From the NCBI GenBank assembly GCA_963728765.1, contig CAVSKX010000004.1, positions 868,001 through 932,000 of the forward strand: DNA of 64,000 nt, written 5' to 3'. Source of the stretch: AC-32 sp963728765. Its GTDB lineage: Bacteria; Actinomycetota; Thermoleophilia; Gaiellales; Gaiellaceae. The translations under genes were made by a program, and so were the position numbers. Below are positions 24,220-32,583 of this stretch, one piece after another. Under the pieces are notes generated by a model that saw only the letters and a program-made list of their open reading frames with translations, was not told the origin of the DNA and ran no database searches. The stretch's first letter is position 1. Each line of letters opens with the position of its first letter.

Positions 24220-25254
24220 TCAGCGTGCGCCGACCACCGCCGGCTGCTCGACCAGCACCTTGGCCGCGAGTTCCATCAGGCGGTTCGAGTATCCCCACTC
24301 GTTGTCGTACCAGGCGATCACCTTGACCTGAGTGCCGTCGACGACGCTCGTCAGCGGAGCGTCGAACACCGCCGAGTACGGAGAGCCGACGATGTCCGAC
24401 GAGACCAGCGGCTCCTCGCTGTACGCGAGGATCCCCTCGAGCGTGCCCGTGTCGGCGCGCTCCTGGAAGAGCTCGTTCAGCTCCTCCGCCGACGTGGCCT
24501 CGGTGGTCTCGACGGTGAGGTCGACGATCGATCCCGTGGGGACCGGCACGCGCACGGCGAACCCGTGCAACTTGCCGGCCAGCTCGGGGATCACCGCGCC
24601 GATCGCTTTCGCCGCGCCCGTGGAGGTCGGCACCAGGTTCACCGCGGCCGCACGAGCTCTGCGGAGATCCTTGTGCGGAAGGTCGACGAGCTGTTGGTCG
24701 GCGGTGTAGGCGTGCACGGTCGTCATCAGCCCGTGGCGGATGCCGACGGTCTCGTTCAGCACCTTCGCCACGGGGGCGAGGCAGTTCGTCGTGCACGAGG
24801 CGTTCGAGATGACGTGGTGAAGCTCGGGGTCGTAGGCGTCGTCGAAGTTGACCCCGAGCACGACGGTTGCATCGGGATCTTTCATCGGCGCCGACACCAC
24901 GACCTTGTGCGCGCCGGCGTAGAGATGCCTCGCCCCGCCTTCGCGCGAGCGGAAGCGGCCGGTGCACTCGAGCACGACGTCCACGCCGAGTCGGCGCCAA
25001 GGCAGATCGGCCGGGTCGGGCTCGTGGAAGATCGGCAGCTCGCGCCCGTCGATCGCGAGCACGTCGTCGCTGAGCTCGACGTCTCCGGGAAAGCGCCCGT
25101 AGACGGAGTCGCGTCGCAGCAGGTGAGCAAGCTGCGCGCCGTCGGCGAGGTCGTTGATCGCGACGAACTCGAGGTCCGCCTCTCGCTCGTGGGCAGCTCG
25201 AAAGGCGGCGCGACCGACGCGCCCGAAACCGTTGATGGCCACTCTGACGGCCAT
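24220..25254 (-). CDS. gap: Glyceraldehyde-3-phosphate dehydrogenase, type I
   Basis: A 344-residue phosphorylating GAPDH of glycolysis and gluconeogenesis. The NAD loop NGFGRVGRAAFRA opens the protein; Asp35 in AINDLADG favours NAD over NADP. The catalytic Cys154 sits in SNASCTTNCLAP, with HAYTADQQLVD and WYDNEWGYSNR as further landmarks. An AAGGAGGACACC ribosome site precedes the ATG. It is not in an obvious glycolytic operon here (no pgk or tpi nearby), which suggests separate, perhaps stress-linked, control. Confidence 0.96.
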   Translation of the reverse strand: MAVRVAINGFGRVGRAAFRAAHEREADLEFVAINDLADGAQLAHLLRRDSVYGRFPGDVELSDDVLAIDGRELPIFHEPDPADLPWRRLGVDVVLECTGRFRSREGGARHLYAGAHKVVVSAPMKDPDATVVLGVNFDDAYDPELHHVISNASCTTNCLAPVAKVLNETVGIRHGLMTTVHAYTADQQLVDLPHKDLRRARAAAVNLVPTSTGAAKAIGAVIPELAGKLHGFAVRVPVPTGSIVDLTVETTEATSAEELNELFQERADTGTLEGILAYSEEPLVSSDIVGSPYSAVFDAPLTSVVDGTQVKVIAWYDNEWGYSNRLMELAAKVLVEQPAVVGAR

Positions 25255-25331
25255 GGTGTCCTCCTTCGCTCGACGTCGGTCCGAGCTTTCCGGCCGAAGC
25301 CGCGCGCGACATCGGGGCGCTCACCTAAGGG

Positions 25332-25361
25332 GCTGCGGGTAGGCCGCAGTCCGCCCGCAGC
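25332..25361 (-). terminator. Possible terminator after the 25375-26118 membrane gene
   Basis: An 8-bp repeat (GCTGCGGG / CCCGCAGC) with a 14-nt loop begins 13 nt after the stop codon on the minus strand. Moderate strength, no T tract. Confidence 0.4.
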
Positions 25362-25374
25362 TCGAGTGTCGGCC

Positions 25375-26118
25375 TCAGTTTCCCTGCTCGTGCGGCGGCA
25401 GGAAGAGGTCGGTGTCATAGCTGTGAACGACGGCCGTCACATGAGTGGCAACATGGGCTATCGGGGTGCCGAGCGGGCTCAGCGTCACCAGCGTGGGCAC
25501 GCTCCAGATGACGTCTCCCGTGAGCGGCCGCGCCACCTTGCCGCTACGGAACTCGGGGTAGCCGACGTGGTAGACGGCCGTGAAGAGCAACGACACCAAA
25601 AGCGCGAGCGCACCGATGCCGGCGACGGTCTTCCTCGCCCGCTCCCGCAGCGGCGTCGATGCGAACAGCCCGAAGACCGCCAAGATCGGAAACGTCGAGA
25701 GCAGCAGGCCGTCGGCGGCACCGTAGACGACTCCGCGCCAGAGGATTGCGCCGACGAACGTCAACCCGCCCGGGTGCGACGTCGACGGCTCCCGGAGGAC
25801 GGTGAAGGTCAGCAGAGCTCCGGCCACCACGCCGAGTAGCACGGCCCAGCGCCAGCGGCGCGTGAGGAAGGCGCTAACGGGTTGCTGCGTCTTGCGCGCC
25901 CAGACGCCGACGAACGTGAAGACTCCGGCGACGTACAAGGCGTAGTAAAGGTCGCGCGGCAGGCGGGCGAGATCCGCGAAGACGAACGGCACGCCGAACG
26001 CAAGCACGAGGCCGGCCAGAAGCCACCAAGCCTGGACTGGAACCACGCCGGCCGTCACCCGCCGGTCGGCTCGCAGGGGACGAATGGCCCGCGGCTGGGC
26101 GTGCGTGGGAACACTCAT
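25375..26118 (-). CDS. Multi-pass membrane protein of unknown function
   Basis: A 247-residue protein with about six hydrophobic helices (at about 30-50, 58-75, 90-108, 122-150, 165-185 and 200-225), separated by basic loops, and a C-terminal VATHVTAVVHSYDTDLFLPPHEQG tail with several histidines. I do not recognise the family. GAGGAGGTG precedes the ATG. The gene stands alone between GAPDH and a secreted propeller protein. The His-rich tail and internal HVGYPEF could bind metal, but no known motif is present. Confidence 0.7.
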   Translation of the reverse strand: MSVPTHAQPRAIRPLRADRRVTAGVVPVQAWWLLAGLVLAFGVPFVFADLARLPRDLYYALYVAGVFTFVGVWARKTQQPVSAFLTRRWRWAVLLGVVAGALLTFTVLREPSTSHPGGLTFVGAILWRGVVYGAADGLLLSTFPILAVFGLFASTPLRERARKTVAGIGALALLVSLLFTAVYHVGYPEFRSGKVARPLTGDVIWSVPTLVTLSPLGTPIAHVATHVTAVVHSYDTDLFLPPHEQGN

Positions 26119-26448
26119 GACACACCTCCTCAGTCCTCACGAGACTCGCCGCTCATGGGTGAACACGCATCGGGGAAACGTGCCTTACGACTGCGCAGAA
26201 ACCCGGATCGACGCCGCAGGCACCCCCGATGCGCCGGGCCACGCCGTCTGTGAGCGTGACAAGAGCCGACGGTACGGCTTCGGCCCCAGAGAGTGATCGA
26301 GGGCGCGCTCCACTGAGCGCATGCCGACACGCGGTCGCGCACAGATGTAATCACTTTGGTCTCCGTACTTTCAGGCTGAGCAGATCCGCGACGCGCACGA
26401 TGGCGGGCTGCCACCTCCGGACGATGATTCGTCGTGGAGGTGAGAGTG
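26119..26448. other. Intergenic divergent region
   Basis: A 330-nt gap between the divergent membrane-protein and propeller genes. It must hold both promoters. The only distinctive element is the ACTTTGG-type motif at 26353. Short open frames have no ribosome site or recognisable product. Confidence 0.5.
26353..26367. repeat. ACTTTGG-T-CTCCGTA motif, copy 2
   Basis: Second copy of the motif at 24125-24138, differing by one inserted T. It lies about 80 nt before the start of the secreted propeller gene on the plus strand. Confidence 0.3.
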
Positions 26449-27555
26449 ATGAAACGGCTCTCGATCTTGGCCGTGATCGTGGCGCCTCTCCTGCTGCTGG
26501 TTCTCGCGTCCGCCGCGGCGAACCCGTCCGCGCGCAGGCTGAAGCAGGTGAACCGCCCGATCGCAGCCGTTGCGCTGGACAGTGCGCGACTCGTCTACGT
26601 CACCGACGACGACGCCGTTCGGGTCTGGAATCTGAGCAGCGGCGCGACGACGCAGCTGCGCACCGGCACCGGGCACTACATGGACCATCCGCTGATCCCG
26701 GAGGTCGCGATCGCCGGCACGCGCGTCGCCTGGATAACGCTGAGCATGACCGGCAACTCCCAGGAGACGTGGGCACGCCTCTACACGAGGTCGCTCTCCG
26801 GTCCGACGCGGCCGGTTGCGTCCGCGTTCCGCAGGGATGGGATCTACTACGGCAGCGTCGAGATCTGGGACGGCAACTGGCTGACGGGCCTCGTCGGCTC
26901 GGGGAACGTCCTCGCTGTCAGCAGGTGGACGACGACGCCGAATGCCGATCAGAGTGATGTGACGATCTCGAACGAGCGCCTCTCGCTGATCGACCCGCAG
27001 CGATCGGTGCTGCGAGTGATCGCCACGGGTGCCACGGCGGTCGTCTCGGCCTCGGCCGACCGGAGCCGCGTGGCGGTCCTTCGCGACGACGACAGCGTCG
27101 GCATCTACTCGGCGACCGGCGCGCTGCTCAGTCGGATCACGCCGAGCTCGGCGAAGGAGATCGCCTACGGCGGCGGGCGCCTGGTGGTGCTCACGCATAC
27201 GAAGACGCTCGAGGTGTACGACGCCCAGAGCGGCGCGCTGCTGCACACGTGGCCGATTCGCACGAAGGCGCCGTACCTGCAGCCCGGGAACCTGCGTGCC
27301 TACGGCCGGATCGCCCTCTACTTCGCCGACACGCGGCACCTCTCCCAGCGCATGCACCTCGTCGACCTGGCGACGGGCAAGGAGCTCGTGTTTGCGCCGA
27401 ACTCGCATCCATGGGGCTCGGCCAATGCGGCCGTGGGGCCGCTGGGCGTCGTCTACTCCGTGAACACCTACCGCTTCGGCTCGAACCCGAAGCGGGCCGG
27501 AACGCTGGTCTTCGAGCCGACGGCGAAGGTGCTCGCGATGATCCGGCGGGGCTAA
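26449..27555 (+). CDS. Secreted beta-propeller-like protein
   Basis: A 368-residue protein with a signal peptide (KRLSILAVIVAPLLLLVLASAAA, cleavage near ASA-AA). The rest is repeated WD40/PQQ-like beta strands: LVYVTDDDAVRVWNLSSGA, RVAVLRDDDSVGIYSATGALL, LVVLTHTKTLEVYDAQSGALLHTW. These repeats suggest a six- or seven-bladed propeller exported to the cell surface. GGAGGTGA precedes the ATG at 26449; an in-frame GTG five codons upstream overlaps that site and is rejected. No enzyme motif is seen; ligand or protein binding is likely. Confidence 0.7.
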   Translation: MKRLSILAVIVAPLLLLVLASAAANPSARRLKQVNRPIAAVALDSARLVYVTDDDAVRVWNLSSGATTQLRTGTGHYMDHPLIPEVAIAGTRVAWITLSMTGNSQETWARLYTRSLSGPTRPVASAFRRDGIYYGSVEIWDGNWLTGLVGSGNVLAVSRWTTTPNADQSDVTISNERLSLIDPQRSVLRVIATGATAVVSASADRSRVAVLRDDDSVGIYSATGALLSRITPSSAKEIAYGGGRLVVLTHTKTLEVYDAQSGALLHTWPIRTKAPYLQPGNLRAYGRIALYFADTRHLSQRMHLVDLATGKELVFAPNSHPWGSANAAVGPLGVVYSVNTYRFGSNPKRAGTLVFEPTAKVLAMIRRG

Positions 27556-27783
27556 CTCGCGCTGGTGACCGGCGGCGCTCAGGCGGCTGCCGCTGCGGCG
27601 CTCGCCCAGAATCGCGCCGCCACGGCTGCTCGGCATCGGCGAGGGCACAGAGGGCGCTGCGGATTGTCCGCATCGCCGGTGGGTTCGGTACTTCTCCGAA
27701 GGCGACATCACTGACCCCCCCGATGCCCTCCGGCGCACCGCGCGGGACCCTTTTGGGGACGTCGAGCCAGAGGAGGTCGAAAG

Positions 27784-28533
27784 ATGGCTGTGAGCGTCGC
27801 AGCGAGACCCGCGCCGCCGCCCGAGCCCGTCGTGCTCGAGCCGATCGTCGAAGCGCGTGCGGTCGACAAGGTCTACGACACCGGAAAGCTGCAAGTGCAT
27901 GCACTCCAGGAGGTCAGCTTCACGGTTCCGCGCGGGGAGATGGTCGCGATCATGGGCCCGAGCGGATCGGGCAAGACGACGCTGCTCAACTGCCTGTCGG
28001 GTCTCGACCGGATCGACACCGGCGAGGTGCTGATCGAAGGGGTCGCGCTGAGTGCGATGAGCGACGAGCAGCGCACCGACTACCGCGCCCGCCGCATGGG
28101 CTTCGTGTTCCAGTTCTACAACCTGATGCCCGTCCTGACGGCAGTCGAGAACGTCGAGCTGCCACTGCTCGTCTCGCGTGTTCCCGCCAAGGAGGCGCGC
28201 AAGAAGGCGCTGGCGGCACTCGAGCTGGTCGGCCTCGACCAACGGGCCGGACATCTGCCCGACGAGCTCTCCGGCGGACAGCGTCAGCGCGTGACGATCG
28301 CCCGCGCGCTGGTGAACGACCCGGCGATCGTCTGGGCCGACGAGCCGACCGGCGACCTCGACAGCGAGAACGCCGAGGAGATCGTCGAGCTGATGCGCCG
28401 GCTGAACCGCGAGCGCGGGCTCACGTTCCTGATCGTCACGCACGACATCGGCGTCGGCCGCGCAACCGACCGCATCGTCCGCATGGTCGACGGCCAGATC
28501 GTCGACGAACAGATCCTGGAGGTGATGAGCTGA
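27784..28533 (+). CDS. ABC transporter ATP-binding protein (MacB/LolD type)
   Basis: A 249-residue ATPase with Walker A GPSGSGKTT, Q-loop VFQFYNLMPVLTAVENVELPL, signature LSGGQRQR, Walker B IVWADEPTGDLDS and the switch His in VTHD. The Q-loop text is characteristic of MacB/LolD ATPases that pair with FtsX-type permeases. GAGGAGGTCG precedes the ATG. It is first of five genes joined by overlaps; its stop shares TGATG with the next. Confidence 0.95.
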   Translation: MAVSVAARPAPPPEPVVLEPIVEARAVDKVYDTGKLQVHALQEVSFTVPRGEMVAIMGPSGSGKTTLLNCLSGLDRIDTGEVLIEGVALSAMSDEQRTDYRARRMGFVFQFYNLMPVLTAVENVELPLLVSRVPAKEARKKALAALELVGLDQRAGHLPDELSGGQRQRVTIARALVNDPAIVWADEPTGDLDSENAEEIVELMRRLNRERGLTFLIVTHDIGVGRATDRIVRMVDGQIVDEQILEVMS

Positions 28534-28856
28534 TGGTCGCACGCGTGACAATCGCCGAGCTCGACCCGGTTCGCATGAGCATCCAGGAGGCGACTGATGA
28601 GTTCCAGAACTCGGTCGTGCCTGCGTTGCGCGAGCAGGACGGTTACGAGGGCGTCTACGTGCTCGTCTCGCCGCAGGGGCAGGCGCTCGCGGTGACGCTC
28701 TGGAGGGACGAGGAGTCGGCCGACGCCGGCCTCGTCGGCGGCCGGAGCTTCTACGCAGAGCAGCTCGAGAAGTTCGTCACCATCTATCGCTCGCCGCCGG
28801 GCCGGGAGCACTACGACGTGGTGGTCGCGGACCTTCCGGCGGCGGTGCCCGGCTAG
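28533..28856 (+). CDS. ABM-like dimeric alpha+beta barrel protein
   Basis: A 107-residue protein (VARVTIAELDPVRM.., GYEGVYVLVSPQGQALAVTLWRDEESADAGL) with the beta-alpha-beta pattern of antibiotic-biosynthesis-monooxygenase/dimeric-barrel proteins. Such small proteins act as monooxygenases, heme degraders or ligand-binding dimers. Here it is wedged between an ABC ATPase and its permease with a TGATG overlap, so it is probably an accessory of the transporter. No catalytic residues can be assigned. Confidence 0.65.
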   Translation: MVARVTIAELDPVRMSIQEATDEFQNSVVPALREQDGYEGVYVLVSPQGQALAVTLWRDEESADAGLVGGRSFYAEQLEKFVTIYRSPPGREHYDVVVADLPAAVPG

Positions 28857-28867
28857 GGGGGTCACTC

Positions 28868-31843
28868 GTGACCAAGATCTTCGGCATCCCGGTCGGCGGG
28901 TTGACCGCCGTCCTCGTGATCCTGCTAGCGGTCGCGCTGGCCGCCGTCGCCGCGCTGGCCGTTCGCAACCGCGTTTTCTTCCGGCTCGGCGTGCGCAACG
29001 TGAAGCGTCGCCGAGGCCGCACCGTGCTGATCGTCACCGGGTTGATGCTCGGCACCGCCATCATCTCGGCCGCACTCGCGACCGGGGACACCATGAGCAA
29101 CACGATCCGCTCCTCGGCCGCGACGTCGCTCGGCAGAACCGACGAGGTCATCGCGCCGAAGGGCATCGAGGCTGCCCTGGCCAGCGGCAATGCCGGCACC
29201 GGCGGCCTCTACTTCTCCGAGGGCTACGCCAACCTGATCGCGCACGAGGCTCGCGGGAGCCACCTGATCGACGGCGTCGCGCCGGTGATCGTCGAGCCCA
29301 TCGCCGTGCAGGACACGACGAGCAGGCAGACCGAGTCGCGGGTGACGCTGTTCGCGGCCAACCCGGCGCGCATGCGCGGTTTCGGCGAGATGCGGGCCGA
29401 CGGCCACCGCGTCTCGCTGGCGAACCTGCGCCCCGGGGAGATCTACCTCAACCTCGAGGGCGCGGACAAGCTCGCGGCCAAGGCCGGGGACATCGTCCAG
29501 CTCCTCTCGGGCAACTCCGTCTCGACGATGCGCGTAAAGGCGATCGTCCGCTACCAGGGCGGGGCGACCGACGGGGCCGGCGTGCTGATGCCGCTCGAAA
29601 CGGCGCAGCAGTTCCTCGGACAGCAGGGCAACGTCCGGGCGGTGTTCGTCTCGAACACGGGCGGCGTGGCGACGACCGAGCAGGTCATGCGGCTGCTGCA
29701 GCCGAAGGTCGCGCCGCTGGGCCTCGAGATCGACAACACGAAGCAGGACGCGCTCGAGCAGGCCGACGCGGCCGGCGCCGCGTTCATGTCGGTCTTCACG
29801 ACCTTCGGCTCGTTCTCGATCGCGGCCGGGATCCTGTTGATCTTCCTGATCTTCGTCATGCTCGCAGCGGAGCGCCGAGGCGAGCTGGGCATCGCGCGCG
29901 CAGTCGGCACGCGCCGCCGCCATCTCGTCCAGCTCTTCCTGTTCGAGGGGCTCGCCTACGACCTGCTGGCAGCGGCGGTTGGCGTGCTGCTCGGCATCGG
30001 CGTCGCCTACGGCATGGTGCTCGCAATGGCCGCCGCGTTCTCCGGCGTGGAGGACATACAGATCTCGTACACCGTCAAGCCGACGACGTTCGTCCTCGGC
30101 TACTCGATCGGCGTGCTGCTCACGCTGGCCGTCGTCGTCTTCTCGGCGCGCCGGGTGAGCCGCATGAACATCGTCACGGCCATCCGCGACCTGCCTGAGC
30201 CGCCGCGCGAGAAGGGGCGTAAGCGCAGGCTGGTCTGGGCCGCGCTCGGACTGCTCGCAGGAGCGGCGCTCGCCGTCTCCGGGGTCGGCTCCAAGGACGC
30301 GGTCGTCCTCGGCTTCGGCGTCGCGCTCGTGATTCTCAGCCTGGTCCCGATCCTGCAGCTGCTCGGCCTGCCGGAGCGGGCCGTGCACACGGGAGCCGGG
30401 CTCGCGCTCGTGCTCTGGTTCGTGCTGCCGATCAGCCGCTGGCTCTTCGGCGAGATGAAGGTCAACATGTCGATCTTCCTGCTCGGCGGCCTCATGATCG
30501 TGCTCGGCGCGTCGTGGACGCTGATGTACAACGCGGACGTCCTGCTCGGCGCCCTTGCCGCCACCGGCGGCCGCATCCGCGCTCTCGCGCCGGTGCTGCG
30601 CATGTCGATCGCGTATCCGCTCCGGAGCCTCTTCCGCACCGGCGTGACGCTCGCGATGTTCACGCTCGTCGTCTTCACGCTCGTCGTGGGCGCGACGACG
30701 TCAGGCGCGTTCACCAACGCGTTCAACGACCTGGAGGTCTTCGGCGGCGGTTTCGACATCCGGGCGACGTCCTCGCCCGCACAGCCGATCGTGAACATGC
30801 CTGCCGCCGTCGCCCGCACACCGGGCCTGAAGCGCAGCGAGTTCACGGTCATCTCGAGCCAGTCCACGCTGCCGGTCAAGGCCCGGCAGGTCGGCGTCGG
30901 CGCACAGGAGGAGTCCTACGTGGTGAACGGCGCGGACGACGCGTTCCTCTCGCACACGACCTACAAGCTCGCCGCTCACGCCCGTGGCTACGGCTCCAGC
31001 GCCGACGTCTGGAACGCGATCCGAACGAGCCCGAACCTCGCGGTCGTCGATCAGTTCGCGGTCCAGCGCCGGGAGAACTGGAACTTCGCACCGCCGCCGG
31101 ACTTCCAGCTGAAGGGGTTCTACCTCGAAGACGAGGTGTTCGAGCCGGTGAAGATGACGGTGCGCGACCAGCAGACCGGCAAACGCCTGACGCTGACGGT
31201 GATCGGCGTCCTCTCCGATACCGCACCCGAGTACATGTACGGCGTCTGGACGTCGCAGCGGTCCGTCGCCGACGTGTTCGGGAACCGCGTCCTGCCGACG
31301 ATCCACCTGTTCGCGCTCCAGCCGGGGGTCGACGCGAAGGCGACCGCGCACCAGCTCGAGTCGGCGTTCCTGGCGAACGGGATGCAGGCAGACTCACTGG
31401 AGGAAGTGCTCGGCGACCTGGTGGCCGCGAATGTGACGATGAACCGGATCGTGATGGGGTTCATGGGCCTCGGCCTGATCGTCGGCGTCGCGGCTCTCGG
31501 CGTCATCACCGCGCGGGCCGTCGTCGAGCGGCGGCAACAGATCGGCGTCCTGCGCGCGATCGGCTTCCGCAAGGGGATGGTGCAGCTCGCCTTCCTGCTC
31601 GAGTCGTCGTTCGTGGCGCTGACGTCGATCGTCGTCGGGACGTTCCTCGGGCTCGTCGTAGCCCACAACGTGATCAGCGACTCGCAGAGCCAGCCGAGCT
31701 GGGAGAACCTCAGCTTCGACGTCCCGTGGGCGAACCTCGGGATCATCTTCTCGGTCGTCTACCTGGTGGCTCTGGCGACGACGTGGCTGCCGGCGCTGCG
31801 GGCCTCGCGGATCTACCCGGCCGAGGCGCTGAGGTACCAGTGA
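28868..31843 (+). CDS. FtsX-family ABC transporter permease
   Basis: A 991-residue permease with a tandem FtsX layout. An N-terminal helix (TAVLVILLAVALAAVAALA), a large extracellular domain, a three-helix FtsX unit around 310-430 (FVMLAAERRGELGIARAVGTRRRHLV), central helices, a second extracellular domain and a second FtsX unit near the end (VVERRQQIGVLRAIGFRKGMVQLAF). The paired RRGELGI/RRQQIGV..RAxG motifs are typical. It should act with the ATPase at 27784 as a mechanotransmitter or lipid/peptide exporter. GTG start at 28868 after AGGGGGG. Confidence 0.9.
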   Translation: MTKIFGIPVGGLTAVLVILLAVALAAVAALAVRNRVFFRLGVRNVKRRRGRTVLIVTGLMLGTAIISAALATGDTMSNTIRSSAATSLGRTDEVIAPKGIEAALASGNAGTGGLYFSEGYANLIAHEARGSHLIDGVAPVIVEPIAVQDTTSRQTESRVTLFAANPARMRGFGEMRADGHRVSLANLRPGEIYLNLEGADKLAAKAGDIVQLLSGNSVSTMRVKAIVRYQGGATDGAGVLMPLETAQQFLGQQGNVRAVFVSNTGGVATTEQVMRLLQPKVAPLGLEIDNTKQDALEQADAAGAAFMSVFTTFGSFSIAAGILLIFLIFVMLAAERRGELGIARAVGTRRRHLVQLFLFEGLAYDLLAAAVGVLLGIGVAYGMVLAMAAAFSGVEDIQISYTVKPTTFVLGYSIGVLLTLAVVVFSARRVSRMNIVTAIRDLPEPPREKGRKRRLVWAALGLLAGAALAVSGVGSKDAVVLGFGVALVILSLVPILQLLGLPERAVHTGAGLALVLWFVLPISRWLFGEMKVNMSIFLLGGLMIVLGASWTLMYNADVLLGALAATGGRIRALAPVLRMSIAYPLRSLFRTGVTLAMFTLVVFTLVVGATTSGAFTNAFNDLEVFGGGFDIRATSSPAQPIVNMPAAVARTPGLKRSEFTVISSQSTLPVKARQVGVGAQEESYVVNGADDAFLSHTTYKLAAHARGYGSSADVWNAIRTSPNLAVVDQFAVQRRENWNFAPPPDFQLKGFYLEDEVFEPVKMTVRDQQTGKRLTLTVIGVLSDTAPEYMYGVWTSQRSVADVFGNRVLPTIHLFALQPGVDAKATAHQLESAFLANGMQADSLEEVLGDLVAANVTMNRIVMGFMGLGLIVGVAALGVITARAVVERRQQIGVLRAIGFRKGMVQLAFLLESSFVALTSIVVGTFLGLVVAHNVISDSQSQPSWENLSFDVPWANLGIIFSVVYLVALATTWLPALRASRIYPAEALRYQ

Positions 31844-32583
31844 GCGCGCAGCGGTCAGAGCAGTTCAAGCCGCAAGCGCTCTTCGAGCGCGTGCTGGCGG
31901 GGGCGGACGGCAGTGAAGCCGGTCTCGAGGCGACGCGGCAGGCCGCGCGCCTCGCCGCCCCCGGCGGCAGCCTCGAGGTCTTCACCGCCGTGCATCTGGC
32001 CGAGGCAAGTCGAACCGGTTTCTCGGCCCCGCGCGTGGCCGACGAGCTTCGGCGCGAGGCGGCGGAGGCGAACCGGCGCGCCCTCGAGCTCGCCGGGCCC
32101 GAGGCGACCGCTCGCGTCGTGGACGGCCCGGCGCTGCGGTCGATCCTGGGCGAGCTGGAGGCGAACCACGTCGGGCTCGTGGCCGTCGGAACCCACGGCC
32201 ACCGCCGCGCGTCGGAGATCATGCTCGGGGGTGTCGCGGGAGAGCTCCTGCATGCGGCGCCGTGCTCGGTGCTCGTCGCGCGGCCGCCTGCGGATCCTCT
32301 TCACTTCCCACGCGCAATCGTCGTCGGGAGCGACGGCTCCGCTTGCGCACAGCTCGCGGTGGAGGTGGCCGAGCACCTCGGGCGGAGGTTCGGCGCGGGC
32401 CCGCGTGTCCTCACGGCCGACGCCCACCCGGCAAAGGCGCTCGTCGAGGAGAGCCGCGAAGCGGACCTCCTCGTCGTCGGCAGCCGCGGCCTACGCGGGC
32501 TGAAGGCGCTCGGCTCGGTCTCCGAGCGCGCCGCGCACGAGGCGTCATGCTCGGTGCTGGTCATTCGCACGCGGACGACCTGA
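31840..32583 (+). CDS. Tandem UspA universal stress protein
   Basis: A 247-residue protein with two Usp domains. Domain 1 runs from VLAGADGSEAGLEA to VGTHGHRRASEIMLGGVAGELLHAA, which keeps the ATP-binding GxxGH-type loop and the following Gly-rich strand. Domain 2 runs from IVVGSDGSACAQLA to VGSRGLRGLKALGSVSERAAHEA. Tandem Usps are linked to hypoxia and dormancy in actinobacteria. The GTG start overlaps the permease stop as GTGA; its stop shares TGATG with the next ATPase gene. Confidence 0.9.
   Translation: MSAQRSEQFKPQALFERVLAGADGSEAGLEATRQAARLAAPGGSLEVFTAVHLAEASRTGFSAPRVADELRREAAEANRRALELAGPEATARVVDGPALRSILGELEANHVGLVAVGTHGHRRASEIMLGGVAGELLHAAPCSVLVARPPADPLHFPRAIVVGSDGSACAQLAVEVAEHLGRRFGAGPRVLTADAHPAKALVEESREADLLVVGSRGLRGLKALGSVSERAAHEASCSVLVIRTRTT

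Noticed and set aside
28868..31843. Frame-fusion of the permease with the universal stress protein
   Set aside because: The Usp frame is open upstream through the permease, but a GTGA junction and the clear permease frame show two separate genes.
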